Below are positions 1 through 11,958 of a stretch of DNA of 64,000 nt, in pieces (positions within the stretch are counted from its first letter, which is position 1; every line of letters begins with the position of its first letter). A program made the translations under genes and the position numbers. Source of the DNA: Lucifuga dentata (lineage: Eukaryota > Chordata > Actinopteri > Ophidiiformes > Bythitidae); the NCBI GenBank assembly GCA_014773175.1, contig VXCM01000313.1, positions 124,001-188,000 of the forward strand, given 5' to 3'. The notes beneath the pieces are model-generated. The model was not told where the DNA came from, did no database searches, and saw nothing but the letters and a program-made list of their open reading frames with translations.

Positions 1-2039
1 ACTCCATGACCAGCAACAATGGACTACGGGTGGACACCACAGCTTTGTTTCCTCTATAATGAATTCTACGATAAAGAGAAAATAATAGAAGCAGGTAAAT
101 GTTACAGTAAATTTCAGACTCATTCAGTTGAGAGTATGAGCAGTGTAATATGGAACATGTCTATCATCGTAGAAGATGTCTTACACAGCAAAAGCTATGT
201 CAGACTGAATGTCAGACTCTGCTCAAAGGGGCTGAAATATGGTTGTAACAGAAGGAACATACACAGAAGCACTTCTGTGATAAAGGCTTAGCCTGTCAGC
301 ACAGATACTGTACAACCATGCACATAATCCTGTCTATGCAGCAGATCCTAGATCATCACCAACACACACACACACACATAAACATCATGAATTTAAAACC
401 GCATTCATGTGCACACCTGCACGAAACTTTGTTATCTTTACTGTTATGACCCACCAGATCAGCATGGATGAGATCAACACATTCCACTAGCCTCTCCTAG
501 ATAGAAACTGATCTGAGTACCTGCAGGATAGGTTTGTCTTGTGGTTTGACAAAGTCTCAACAATGCAATCCACTGCAAATCTGTTTGTACTGAATATGCA
601 TTCATGAGCGTCCTTAGTTATGATTACGTGTGTCCGTGCTACTGTCTGCGCCACCCTGAATCCCTCTAAGTCACAACAACATTCCTCATCATTGCCCCGA
701 CCATGGACACACCACCAAGAGGAAACCCAGAGGCGAGAGGGAGGAGGGAAAGGAGGAGAGCAGAGGTGGTAAGGAGAGAGACAAAGAGAGAAGCAGGAAA
801 GACGGCTAGAAATCTGAAGCTCTGCAGATCCTCTGGATTCCTCATCCTCATTTGAAATTTACCAGAATGATCATGCAAGTATTTGTAGAGTTTTAGAATT
901 CTTGTATTTGAGTGCCAAATGGCCAGCTATTATCATACATAACAAAACACTTTCAGTTTGTTTAAGCAAGATCAATATGGGCAAAGGTAACTCCTGAGAG
1001 ACATAAAACCATTACAGGACAATCTCACTCCATCTCACAGTGCTGTAAAGTATGTAACTACTTACTTTTTACTCCAGTTTCAACATCGACAAGCAGAAAC
1101 CCTCCATTTACTGGGTATCTTCCTCTCTCTCTCTCTTTCTGTCTCTTGCTCTTGCCCCTCTTTCCTTCTCTCTTCAACTTTCTTCCTCTCTCTAAGTTAC
1201 TCCCCCTCTGTCAGACGCATGCAAACACTCAGTCACACACACACGCACACACACACACACACTCCCACAGACAGAGCCACCCTCTCACACAGTCTCTCCT
1301 CCCGCGACCCGGAATGCTTGGCAAGGTTCTACTGTACTGAAATACTGTGCTCGCCATATAAGGTAGCAGCAGCTTCACATGTCACACACAATTTACATGC
1401 AGTGGGGCGGGAGTTTGCCTTAGACATCGCCACACAGAGGAACACACTTGCAAAACCATGCTTCTCCCATAGGCTGAGGCAGCAAGAGAGGGGCGAGGTA
1501 AAAGAGAATCAAATTTGTACATTGTCCTTGTTAACCAGGCCCTGCAGGATAACTCCCAACATGTCCAATGTTGAGTCAGATGAAGGGAATGAAAGCTGAG
1601 TGGGCGATGTATTGATCCACTTCACTGCTTCCTGGAACAACCACTGCCCTCAAACGCACACGGACGGACACGCACACATACACCAGCAAATTTTTGCAAA
1701 GTAGCACTACCCTCAGGAAGTAGCTATTGTGTGACTGTGACTGTCTGCTTTAAGCCAGTAATGTATCTTTCTGTGTGTGTGTGTGTCTATAAACCAAGCC
1801 GTAACAATTACATGTTAACCCTGTGGCCCACATCCTGAACACCACACACACATTACACAGTAAGGCAAACCCCATATGTCTACCTATGCTCCAATGCACA
1901 GGCGCTTACTTTGGAAAGTAAAGACTGCAGCACCCAGAGGAGGAAAGATCTAGATAGACCAATGAGAAACCCTTGGGAAGGACAGACAGAAATACAGAGA
2001 CAGAGAAAAGGAGAGAGACAGGGAGGAGGGTACAAACCA
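1..2039. other. Gene-free stretch with simple repeats
   Basis: I see no exon that resembles a known protein. Open frames here, such as one at 19-291, match nothing I recognise and are short. The stretch holds a short CA run near 361-378, a pyrimidine-rich tract with CA repeats at about 1,120-1,300, and a TG run near 1,771-1,787. It may be intergenic or an intron of a gene lying beyond the window. Confidence 0.5.
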
Positions 2040-2377
2040 AGCCCTTACCTCTCACATTGCTCTCCAGTTTGTGTGCACTTCCGTGTGTCGCCTGACTCTG
2101 CGTGCGTGTATCTACGCACGCACGTGTGTGTGTATGTGTTTGCGTTCAGACAGGCTGCGACAGCAGACCCCCAGGCACCGGCTGGACCATTCTCAGGCAG
2201 GCAGGCAGAGCGCAGCAAGGCAGAGCGACTGGCAGAAGAGAGGNCCGGCTGGACCATTCTCAGGCAGGCAGGCAGAGCGCAGCAAGGCAGAGCGACTGGC
2301 AGAAGAGAGGCAAGCGAGTGAACGAGTGAATCAGCAGCAAATGAGTGGAGGAGCTGTGCAGAGCTGAGCACCAGAGA

Positions 2378-2435
<58 letters not shown>

Positions 2436-2900
2436 GAGTGTTTGTCTGTGTGAGTGTGCGCGCGTTGCAGCGTTGGCTGTGTGCGCTAGTGTCTCCCCTC
2501 CCCTGCTTCTTGAAGTGGCTGAGCTGGGCTGAGCTGAGACGGGCTGGGCTGTCTCTACAGACTCTCCAGCCTCTGGATCGTCTGTCTGCTGCTTGAGAAA
2601 AGTGCTGCTTGCTGGGCGGCAGTAGCAACAGCTGTGGAGGAGGGAGAGGAGGAGGAGGAGGAGGAGGAGGAGTGGGGGAAAGGAGAAGAGGAGGAGGAAG
2701 AGGAGGAGGAGGGAGTTCTGACTGCACTGGGCATACAGATCCTGCAGTCCTCTCTCCCTCCCTCTCTTCCCCTCTGAGAGCTAGCCACGCCCCCTTACAA
2801 CAACACCAGGAAGTGCTGGCTCAGTTACAGCAGCACTGGCCTTGCCTATCCAGTCAGGCTGAGGGAGAAGAGAGTGAACAGGGAGGGAGGATGGGATAGC
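2040..2900. promoter_or_regulatory. GC- and GA-rich region, possible promoter or 5' UTR
   Basis: This segment is richer in G and C than its surroundings, with CpGs around 2,458-2,475, a compound TG/AG microsatellite at 2,381-2,431, a repeated GAGCTGGGCT-type word at 2,520-2,550, and a long GGA-repeat purine tract at 2,636-2,711. Such a composition is common in 5' ends of brain-expressed vertebrate genes, but I found neither a convincing coding exon nor a clear splice donor, and cannot decide the strand. Purine-rich low-complexity DNA alone is an equally good explanation. Confidence 0.25.
2178..2310. repeat. 66-bp exact direct duplication around a single N (probable assembly artefact)
   Basis: Bases 2,178-2,243 are repeated exactly at 2,245-2,310, separated only by one N at 2,244. 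The same arrangement occurs five more times in the window with units of 62-66 bp. It looks like two contig ends that overlap by one assembly word and were joined with a placeholder instead of being merged. Confidence 0.85.
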
Positions 2901-2990
2901 AAAACACAGCAAGAAGGAAGAGGAGAAAGGGGAAGAAGGGCAATTTGTGACAGCACAAGGATACAAGCAGGACACATACATACATACATA

Positions 2991-5900
2991 GAGATGAAGA
3001 AATAAATACCTGGCATTGCAATATTAAATATGCCCAGAGAGGAAAGGCTGAAACAGAAACAAGCCAAACAATGGATGAAAGGCGGGGAGGAAGAAGGAAT
3101 GAAATAGCAGTGGAAAGCAGTTGGAAAAAATAAAAAAACAAGGGGAGTGATGGAAATAATTATGGAAACATTTACAAGGAGTTTGTGACAAATTAGATTT
3201 GACTTCTTTTCTGGATCCCCTTTTTTCTCCCTCACACTCTTTCTGCTGTGGCATGCGACCCTCCAACACCTCTACTCAGCTGCAGATGAAAGCAAATTTC
3301 GAAAGCAGAACACGCTGGACTACATTAAAGCAAACTGGACTACTGTAGTGTCCATTTATACATTCAGTGTGTAGAGCTTGTAAATAATGTGGAAAGGAAT
3401 ATTCAAAAAGATGCAGACCAGTGCAATATGGCTGCAAATCAGCAGCATAATATAAAAAGGTGAGCAGAGACAATGCTGTGAGGCTGAACTGAGGCAGCCG
3501 CCGACTCGCCTGCATTGATGTTGACATAAGGCTTCTGCTTCCACACCCCCTGCATCCAGGGGAAAGTCAGAAAAGCTAAAGGAGCCTCCAAGAATTTGAT
3601 TTGGGCCTGATGCAGCAATATCCGGTAGCCATGGAGGGACAGTGGTATCAGCAGGAATCTACACAGACTTCAAGCTGTGTGCTAATGCCAAGTTTTTGAA
3701 CTGATCCAGCACATGACTTGCTTCATTTGATCGTGATCAAGGAGAGCTTACATCCATAAGGCTTCCTGTTTGAAATCTTGGAAAATGGTTAAGTGAGGGT
3801 TTTGCAACTTACAGTGTTTTCACTTCCGCAGTTGTGGCAAGCTAAATTCTGTGCGCTTCAGTTCACACCTGCACCCATATTTCCATGTGCACACTGATGT
3901 TTAAGCATAGAGAGAGGGAGATATACAGAACCAAGTCTCTTTCTTAGGTTTATTTGCATATTTTCACAGTGCATCTCATATGTAAAACTTCCTCTGACAC
4001 ATTTCATCTTTCTTTCTGTTTCACCCCCTCCCTCTCTCTGGAACAGTGGCTATGCTGTGCAACTCTGTTTATTACAGACCTAGTGATAAGTCATCTCTAA
4101 TTTACACAGGCAGGCCCCTAAACCCCAGGTGACAATCTGCGATAGAGCCCCAGCTGCAGTGCTAACCCTTTACCTAGTCAATATTCTGATGCAATGAGTC
4201 TATGCACTCAGAAACAGAGATAAAAATGTTACGAAAGAAGGCATCACACAGCTATTTTTCTGCATTCACTGACAACAGTATTATTATTAGCTAGAGCAGA
4301 GAAGTGCACTCCTTGATCAATTTATATCCATCAATGAATCACAGAAGGCAATCTGTTTGCAACCATAGAAACAGTTCTGCTAGAGCAAATACCGTCTGTT
4401 TCAGAGTATTCTGTCTATGACTGCTGATCAATGAAAGCAGCAGGTCACTTTAACCTCCAAATGGAGTTTTCCTTGACCTGTAATAGGAAAACATAGTGAT
4501 TGATGCTGTTCTGGCTCGATCGTAGACACATTAGCAACGCCTGCAAAGATCTGGGCTCTCTGTGAAACTCAGACACTGACGTGGAATTTCCCCTCTGCTG
4601 CTGCAGCTGACAGTATGCCAGTGCTTCTCTTCCTTTGTCTCTGCATCTCTTTTTCCTATGCTGTGCTACTCCACATTTCCTATTCATTATACTTCATCTT
4701 ACTCCATCTCTGAGCCTCTGTCTTTTCAGCACTTTCTCTCGTATATAACCATACTGTATCTTACTTCCCCCAAATTTCCCCTGAGAACCACAACCACGTG
4801 TCTATTTGTCACAAAACACAGGACTACTGTATATCCCCCTCATCCAAAGAGACCATTCTACTGGGATATGAGGATATGAGTGTAGAGCAAAGCAAAGTTA
4901 TGCATAGTTTGCATATTTGTTCTTCCTGCATATTTTATGATCAAATGTGAAATGGGAGCCCATTTAATGACAAATTTCTATTTTTAAATTTTTCATCTGT
5001 CATCATCTTAAGTGATATGTTTTAACTTCCTGATCCACATGTACCTCACAGATAGCTGGATGGTGTTTCTGTTGTTCAGTGAGATGTTTTAAGTGTGAGC
5101 AGAGAGCATGCAGCAGGAATTGACATATTGATGTTGTGAGAACTGTGCTGATAATTCAGGTGTGTGTGTGTGTGTGTATGCATGTGTGTGTGGCACTGTT
5201 AACAGACCAGCTCAAAAGAATACTACACAGGGAAAGCTATTTTTTTTCTAGAGAGTGATTCAAAGTTTCCAGCTGGCATTCTGACCTTCATCAATCGTAC
5301 TGACCTGGAGCCATTATGGTCAGGCATGAATGACTCTTCTTCCTGTCTATGAGCCTATCAAATAAATTCTAACATTCACCTTTGTGCATGACCTTTGTCC
5401 ACCACTTTTCTGTCCATCCTCTCTGATGAACACAACTTTCCGCTTCTCTCATCTAAGCGTTCTGCTATTTCCCAGCCCTTTGTAAACGACACTGACTAGC
5501 TGATGTGAACTCTCACTCCACTGAGGAAATATCCCAGAGCCGTTTTGAGCCAAGCTCTGACGGCCCATCTATCATTAAGGCCACAAATACACATTACACT
5601 CCCATTACAGACCATCACAGCAGCAACTGCTTGCAGAAAGGCAGTGCATAAAAGAGCTGCATTTTTTTTGCTAACAATTCATTCGAGTTTACTTTGGAGG
5701 TTGCACAATGAGACAGCAGAATTAATGGTGTCTGGAGATAATTTCTACACTATTATGGTTGTGTGTATTTCTTATTTTAGTAGGGTGAGGAGTAGCCCAA
5801 CTTACAAAGGTATACTTTACATTTGGATAAAGAACTTTAAGACAAAATTAGCAATGGCAGCTCTGCAGAATGAAACCCAGCTTACTCTAGAGAAATGTTA

Positions 5901-6119
5901 CATATCAATAAAAACTATGTGGGGCAAGTGTGTGTACATTTGACAAACTCTTCTTTTCTACTATGAAACTGCAGTCATGTTTCCTTGCTGCATATGGTGT
6001 GGTTTTCTCTTAACTTCTTTCCACTTTGATGCAGCGAGGGGAAGTAGGTGCAATTCAAGCTGTAAGGTTTGAAATACTGAGAGAGGAAATAGCACACTGA
6101 CATGTCCCCATCTGACACC

Positions 6120-6175
<56 letters not shown>

Positions 6176-6610
6176 NTGTGCGTGCATGCATGCACATTTT
6201 TTCAAGGTTGAAGCTTATCTTGCAGATAAAATGAAAACGACTGGAAACACCCTCTGCAAAGTGGCCTTTCGCAGTTCAGCAATGTTTCTGTCTTAATGTT
6301 GCCTGTAGATTTACTGCTACAAATATTAAATCTGCACTGCACAAATACTGTTTCAAACACTCACAAAACTTAAACAAGCTTTTATGAAGTACCAAAACTA
6401 TTCCACGTGTTGACTTTGTTACTGCAGATAAATGTTCCTTTCTGAGGCAAGTATCAAACAAGCTTTTAGTTATTTTGAAATTATTACCAAGTATCACAAA
6501 ATCTAAAAAACAATTTAAAGTGAATAATTATATATAATATCTAATGACTGAGTAACTTCAAAGTTTCTAACAGACATTAATCCCACAAAAAGTGAACCTC
6601 CAGCTACTGA
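2991..6610. other. Gene-free stretch
   Basis: I see no recognisable exon, RNA gene or intact transposon. There is a TG repeat at about 5,160-5,192 and a long TG microsatellite begins just after 6,122 if the region is extended. Short open frames at 4,445-4,687 and 5,545-5,943 have no family resemblance and no splice signals that join them to anything. The region may be intergenic or intronic. Confidence 0.45.
6123..6180. repeat. TG microsatellite with an N
   Basis: A run of more than 25 TG units is interrupted by a single N at 6,176. The N probably marks an unresolved overlap or unknown repeat length rather than one missing base. Confidence 0.9.
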
Positions 6611-6622
6611 GCTTATGCTTAC

Positions 6623-6860
6623 CTGTGTGTCTGTCTAGCGCTGACGTGCCACTGGGACAGAGCGACAAGCAACTTCAACGCAGGTCACGCTCACGCAATG
6701 CATCATGGGATTAACTAAACCCTTGGCTGCCTTCCTCTCCTTCTCTCACTTTACACACTCTATCATAATAGCACCTTCTGCTTGGCAACGGCCATACCAC
6801 AAATGCGGTCAGGTTTACAACGAACCATCAATGCGCAACATCAAGTCACCATGACAACCT
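6623..6860 (-). promoter_or_regulatory. Candidate minus-strand first exon and promoter
   Basis: On the minus strand the sequence ending at 6,623 reads CACACAG followed by gtaagc, a near-ideal splice donor. Upstream of it (6,630-6,860) the DNA has CpGs unusual for this neighbourhood, a GCATCATGGGATT word at about 6,701-6,713, and an RFX X-box-like palindrome GTCACCATGACAAC at 6,845-6,858. This would fit the non-coding first exon of a gene running towards position 1 and beyond the window, head to head with CUL3 some 10 kb away. No coding exon supports it, so this is inference from the donor and composition. Confidence 0.3.
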
Positions 6861-8346
6861 CTCCTTATCTCATTTGCATCTTCTGCTTGCATTACCCACT
6901 GATGCCAAATATGGTCACCTTGTGATTTTATTTCCACGCCCCTTTCTGCACCCCATTTATAACTTCCTCTTTTCCTCCTCTGTCACAACTGCATATGTGT
7001 GTATGCATGTTTTGTGTATTGTGTATAATGTAAGTCAGTACGTGTTCACTTCTGTGCGCATAATGTTAGCGATGATTGTGTAAAAAGAGGAAATCCCCAT
7101 GACATCTGAATAGTTTGTGGCCTCTGAGATAAGCAGTGAAACAGCTTGCTAAAACAGGAAGTGGGTTGTGTTAGAGACTGCTGTTCAGAGACTAAAAGGG
7201 GACACATAGGTTATCACAACACCCCTGCCAAGTAGATGGTCATTGGTTTTCACTTACCCCTAAGTTGTTCGTCAGTGAGTTTGGTTGGTGTAGCATTTGG
7301 CCTCCTCCACTTCCTCCCCCCTCCAATGTCGATCAAACTATCAATGGAATGTCGAGACAGGCCCCTGGAGCCCACACACACAGCAACACTCAGCAGCACT
7401 CAGCACCTGTCTCCGACTGAGAAAGAGACATGGTCAATCATATAGGACAGCGCAGCAAAGGCTAAAGAGTAGAAGAGAGTGGGAGGCAGACAACAAGCAT
7501 TATGTCATCAGAAAAAACCTACTAAGCAGATTGCCAGTTATGTGTAACACATTACACATACAGTGCAACCGAGAAGTTCCATGCTTTGATTCTGCCAGGA
7601 ACCTTTATCGCATCATCCTCTCCCGCTCTCTTTCACCATGTTTCCTGTCACTTTTTATAATCAACTTTTTAAACAAAGCCAAAAATTCCAGATTCTTGAA
7701 TGTTTACTTTGCAGAATGTGGGATATTTTAACATGTTTACCATAAATAAATAAGAACAAAGTCCAGAAAATGTTGTAGCCTCTATCTTGTGCTAATAATA
7801 TTGTCATATTGCTTTACAAAATTGAACATGGATTGATCCATTTTTTTGGGATTAACACTGAAACAAATTGAAACATTGAAACAATCAAATTGAAAGCATA
7901 TAACCAACTCCTTCCCATTACACAGACTCATTTGACTTGAAGTTAATAGCAAAAATATTGCTTACTGCATATTTAAGACAACATATTCCAAAGATATGGC
8001 TTAAACAAAACAAAATGGGCTATGGTGGTCTTCTCCTAGAGTATCTATTTTGGTAATTGCATAAAACAAGAATGACACTATACTTTAAACAAAGCAAGCT
8101 TGTGAGGAAAATTATTTAAACACATTGTTTAGCTACATCGCTCAATTTAATATACACATGAAATTAGAACACATAGAAGACCATATGGCTCTAATGAACA
8201 CCAAGCAAGGAGATAATGACTTTGGTTGAATGTATTGGTGACCATTCATAAATAGCAGTGATGGTACAGGCTCTTTAGTTTTTGCTGCACTTTTTAATTA
8301 GATATACTAGAGTAATTGAATGTATTTTGAAAATTAAACACATACT
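6861..8346. other. Gene-free stretch
   Basis: AT-rich DNA without recognisable exons. The open frame at 7,297-7,731 resembles no family I know and lacks splice context. No repeat family was recognised. Confidence 0.45.
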
Positions 8347-8645
8347 AAATAAGTAAATCATCTTGGAGATAAAGTCAGAGAGGCCAGACTGAGATGGTTT
8401 GGACATGTACAGAGGAGGGATAGTGAACATATCGGTAGAAGGATGCTGAGGTTGGAACTGCCAGGCAGGAGGCCTAGAGGAAGACCAAAGAGGAGATTTA
8501 TGGATGTAGTGAAAGAGGACATGAAGTTAGTTGGTGTGAGAGAAGAGGAGGCAGAGGATAGGGTTAGATGGAGGCAGATGATTCGCTGTGGTGACCCCTG
8601 AAGGGAAAGCTGAAAGGAAAAGAAGAAGAAATAAGTAAATCATCT
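8347..8645 (+). mobile_element. 5'-truncated non-LTR retrotransposon with 17-bp target-site duplication
   Basis: Bases 8,364-8,628 encode the carboxy end of a LINE reverse-transcriptase protein on the + strand in one uninterrupted frame. It starts near GDKVREARLRWFGHV, passes through a GRRPRGRPKRR basic stretch and ends at MIRCGDP followed by TGA at about 8,599. A short AGAAGAAGAA tail follows. The 17-bp word AAATAAGTAAATCATCT stands at both 8,347-8,363 and 8,629-8,645, the hallmark of target-primed reverse transcription. The RWFGH and GRPKRR words are typical of fish RTE/Rex-like LINEs; the exact clade is from memory and uncertain. The perfect duplication and open frame suggest a fairly young insertion. 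Confidence 0.85.
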
Positions 8646-9548
8646 CAAAACTAATGTGGAACTGATTAATAATAGTGAAAATGCACAGCACTTATAACAC
8701 TCAGCACCTTCGATGTGATTTCAGGTTGCTTTTCCATCTGTAAAAAATATTATCAGCACGTATGACCTCTCATCCCGAGCTTTCATTATCATGCCCTCTG
8801 ACACTTTAACTTACCCAAGCAGTGTCTGGAGAAGCTTTGAGGAGAAATCAGAGGGCCTGAGCACCAGACAGCCTCCCCTCCTCTGGTTTGCTTGGGCTTG
8901 AGGGATTAGGAGTCAATGAAGCCAGGCCTAATTTAGCCTCCTCGCCTTCAGTAACTGCCAGGAACCACAGTGAGACTCCTTCCCTTTTTAGGGCTCCCTG
9001 GACGCTGCAGACTGCAAGTGGCACTACTGCATTCCTCCTTACATTAAGAGTTGGAGAACAACAGAGAGAACCTTGAGAAGTGTTGTTATATGAACGCTTC
9101 ATTTTAATTACTATCTCGGTCAAAAAGTCATACCTAGTGCTGCAGGTACTCTATTTTATCAAAGCCCTAATTTAATGAAATGACTCACACAGCAAGCTTA
9201 TTTCCAGTTTGGCCAGGTTTACCCCCATATCTTTATTCCACTGATAAACACTTTCAGCAATCCACAGACGGCTTGGTGCTGTAAATGAGTCAGACAGGCT
9301 GTCCAGTGCCCACTGTCACAACAGCTTGCCATAATATCCCACCATTAATTAGCCGTGAAGAGAAGCCTAATCAGGGAGGCTACACTCACACTATCCGCTC
9401 AGCCAGGTCTTGACACTGTGTTATGTTATCTTTAATAACCTGGCCTGAACTGAAACTAGATGCGGTGTGCCTAGAAGTATATCTCCTCTCCATCGGTATC
9501 TGGCTGACACACACACACACACACACACACATAGAGGGGGGCGGGGGN

Positions 9549-9592
<44 letters not shown>

Positions 9593-9984
9593 CAAGAGAG
9601 AGAGCAAGACAGAGACAGAAAGACAGACAGTATATGGACACTCATTGTGTACATTCATTATATATATTAACTGTCAAATTAGCATAATTGTTTTTGCTGT
9701 TTGATGTTATCTTGGTTGATTAAATAAAGTCAAATTGAAGCCATTTTTTATTTTAAATTGATTGAAATAGGTTTTATATTTTAAAACAATTAATCCAATG
9801 AAATTAAGGGATTACACTAAACTGGAACTCCTGAACTGAAGTAGATTATGAAACTTACAACAGACCTCTCAGATGTATGCAACTAAAGGTTTCTACCAAT
9901 GAGATTACAAATGGTTAGGAATGAGTAGAGACAATGATCACATAAAACTGGTGAGCTGTTTGAGTAATTTTCACGTATCTGAAA

Positions 9985-10015
<31 letters not shown>

Positions 10016-11827
10016 GTGGTGTGTGTGTGTGTGTTTGTATTCCTATCATGCAGTAAGACAATAACTTGTCATTTGGACTCTGTGGTTAGAGTCACATTAT
10101 TATGGATACCACAAACCTACTACAGTTCTGGGTAGAGTATACATAATAACATGTCACACCAGTGTTTTTAAACTTGCATAGGACATTAAAACGGTTGCTC
10201 ACCCCTGATATGCAAACTTACTTCTCTTCTCTTCCTCTTATTCCATATTGTTTGCTATTAATGAACTTATAAATGAAAACTGAATTATGACTTACTTACA
10301 AGAGCATTTGATAATTGCTTTGCTGAAAAAAATCATTAAAAGTGTAAAATTAAATTCTTTGTTCTGAAGTGTGTTCTCTTTTAAAGCCAAAAAAGATATT
10401 TCAGCAAGGTCAGGCAGCACTGCAACTGTGCACACTCACAAATAAGACAGCACGTCACTATTTAATAACCATGGCAGCCCATGTATTTAAAATAAATGGA
10501 TTAGTTGAGGATAACTCTCTGAGCCTCTGCTCTCTTCCCATCCCACTGTTTTCTACTAGTGATATGACTATACATGAATTATTTTAGACAATAATCACAT
10601 AAATCATGGTATGGAATACACAGTGGGATTATCTGTGGTGGGGTGCTGAAGTCTCATTTTCAGCTCTCATCTTCCACCCCCATTGGGGAAACACACAAAC
10701 CATGGCTGCCATTCTTCTGCAAGTGTATGGACCAATTTACAGTGGTATAATCTCATTAATCTATTCATGGTCCCTATCTGACCACCCTGCATAATGAAGA
10801 GATAAAGGCTACTAGGATGATACCCATTAATAACTGCTTTCATAAAGAGAATTCTTAATACCAGCTGTATAGTTTATATTAAGTTAACGCTCTTTTCAGC
10901 ATTTGCAAATTAAATTTTTACAGAAATTCTGTTATTTCAGTACCTCCTCTGTTTTTAATTCAATCCCTTTTACCAGCAATTATGATGGTTTCCATTTCAA
11001 AACTCTCATCTCAAAACTCAAGCCTTCTCACCTTCGTTTCCATGGCACAGTCCATAGGAAATGTGATTTATCTGTAATGGCGAAAGATGTTCCACCACCC
11101 ATCACCCTTTAGATGAACAATGAACTCACTAACTGTCAATAACTCATCCTGCAACGATTAAAGAAACTCTGCAGCTACAGACTATTAAAATAGCATCAAT
11201 AAAACATGAAATTAAAGACCTGTAATGGTCCTGAAGTTGGAACTGGTCTTGCCAGCTCCTTCACACTATAGTCCTCTAATGCTACATTGGCATTGTAATG
11301 AACTGTAATGATAGCTGGAGAAAACTGAACAGCCAATCAGGAACCAGATTGGGCCACTTTAGGTGGTATTGTGTAGGCTTATCCAAGTATCACTTTTGAG
11401 ACAAAGCAAAACTGAATTTAAGATATCAAGGTCTCCTTTCACAGTATCTACAAGACATTTATACCTTTCCCAGGTTTAAGTAATTATATACTGGTAATTT
11501 TGGGATATTTACCAGAACTAAAGAAAACACGTTCAACCACCACCACAGCACTACATCAAAACCATTCTCCACACAGAAGAAGACCCTCCACTTAGTAACC
11601 TAGCAACCAGAGTACTCAACATGGCACCTATTGCAATTCTAAAACTAGCAAAGCTGGGCACCAGACATAATTATATCTCTTGTCAGCCAATCACATAAGG
11701 CCCTGGGCCATAAATAACAGACTGCTCCCCTACAGAGCACCAGTCTGAGCCGAAAAGTCAACAAACACTTTCTCCAGTAGCGGCTTTTGCTCACTATTGG
11801 ACTTATCTTGCTCTGAGGACGACAAAC
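8646..11827. other. Gene-free stretch with microsatellites
   Basis: No exon or RNA gene was recognised. There is a CA run at 9,509-9,532 joined through a G-rich piece with an N (9,548) to an AG run at 9,551-9,588, and a TC/TG compound repeat at about 9,985-10,034. Short open frames at 10,369-10,587 and 10,903-11,112 look like chance. Confidence 0.45.
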
Positions 11828-11958
11828 ACAGGGGGGGGACAGAAGAAGGCATAGAGCACGATAAAGAGCAAGAGGGGGGTAGGAAAAAACTANACAGGGG
11901 GGGGACAGAAGAAGGCATAGAGCACGATAAAGAGCAAGAGGGGGGTAGGAAAAAACTA
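11828..11958. repeat. 65-bp exact direct duplication around a single N (probable assembly artefact)
   Basis: Bases 11,828-11,892 recur exactly at 11,894-11,958 with one N at 11,893 between them. The unit contains a run of eight Gs and a run of six Gs, which may have stopped the assembler. Confidence 0.85.

Noticed and set aside
2260..2727. Long proline-, serine- and leucine-rich frames over the GA/TC tracts
   Set aside because: They arise from low-complexity repeats read in several frames and have no conserved domain.
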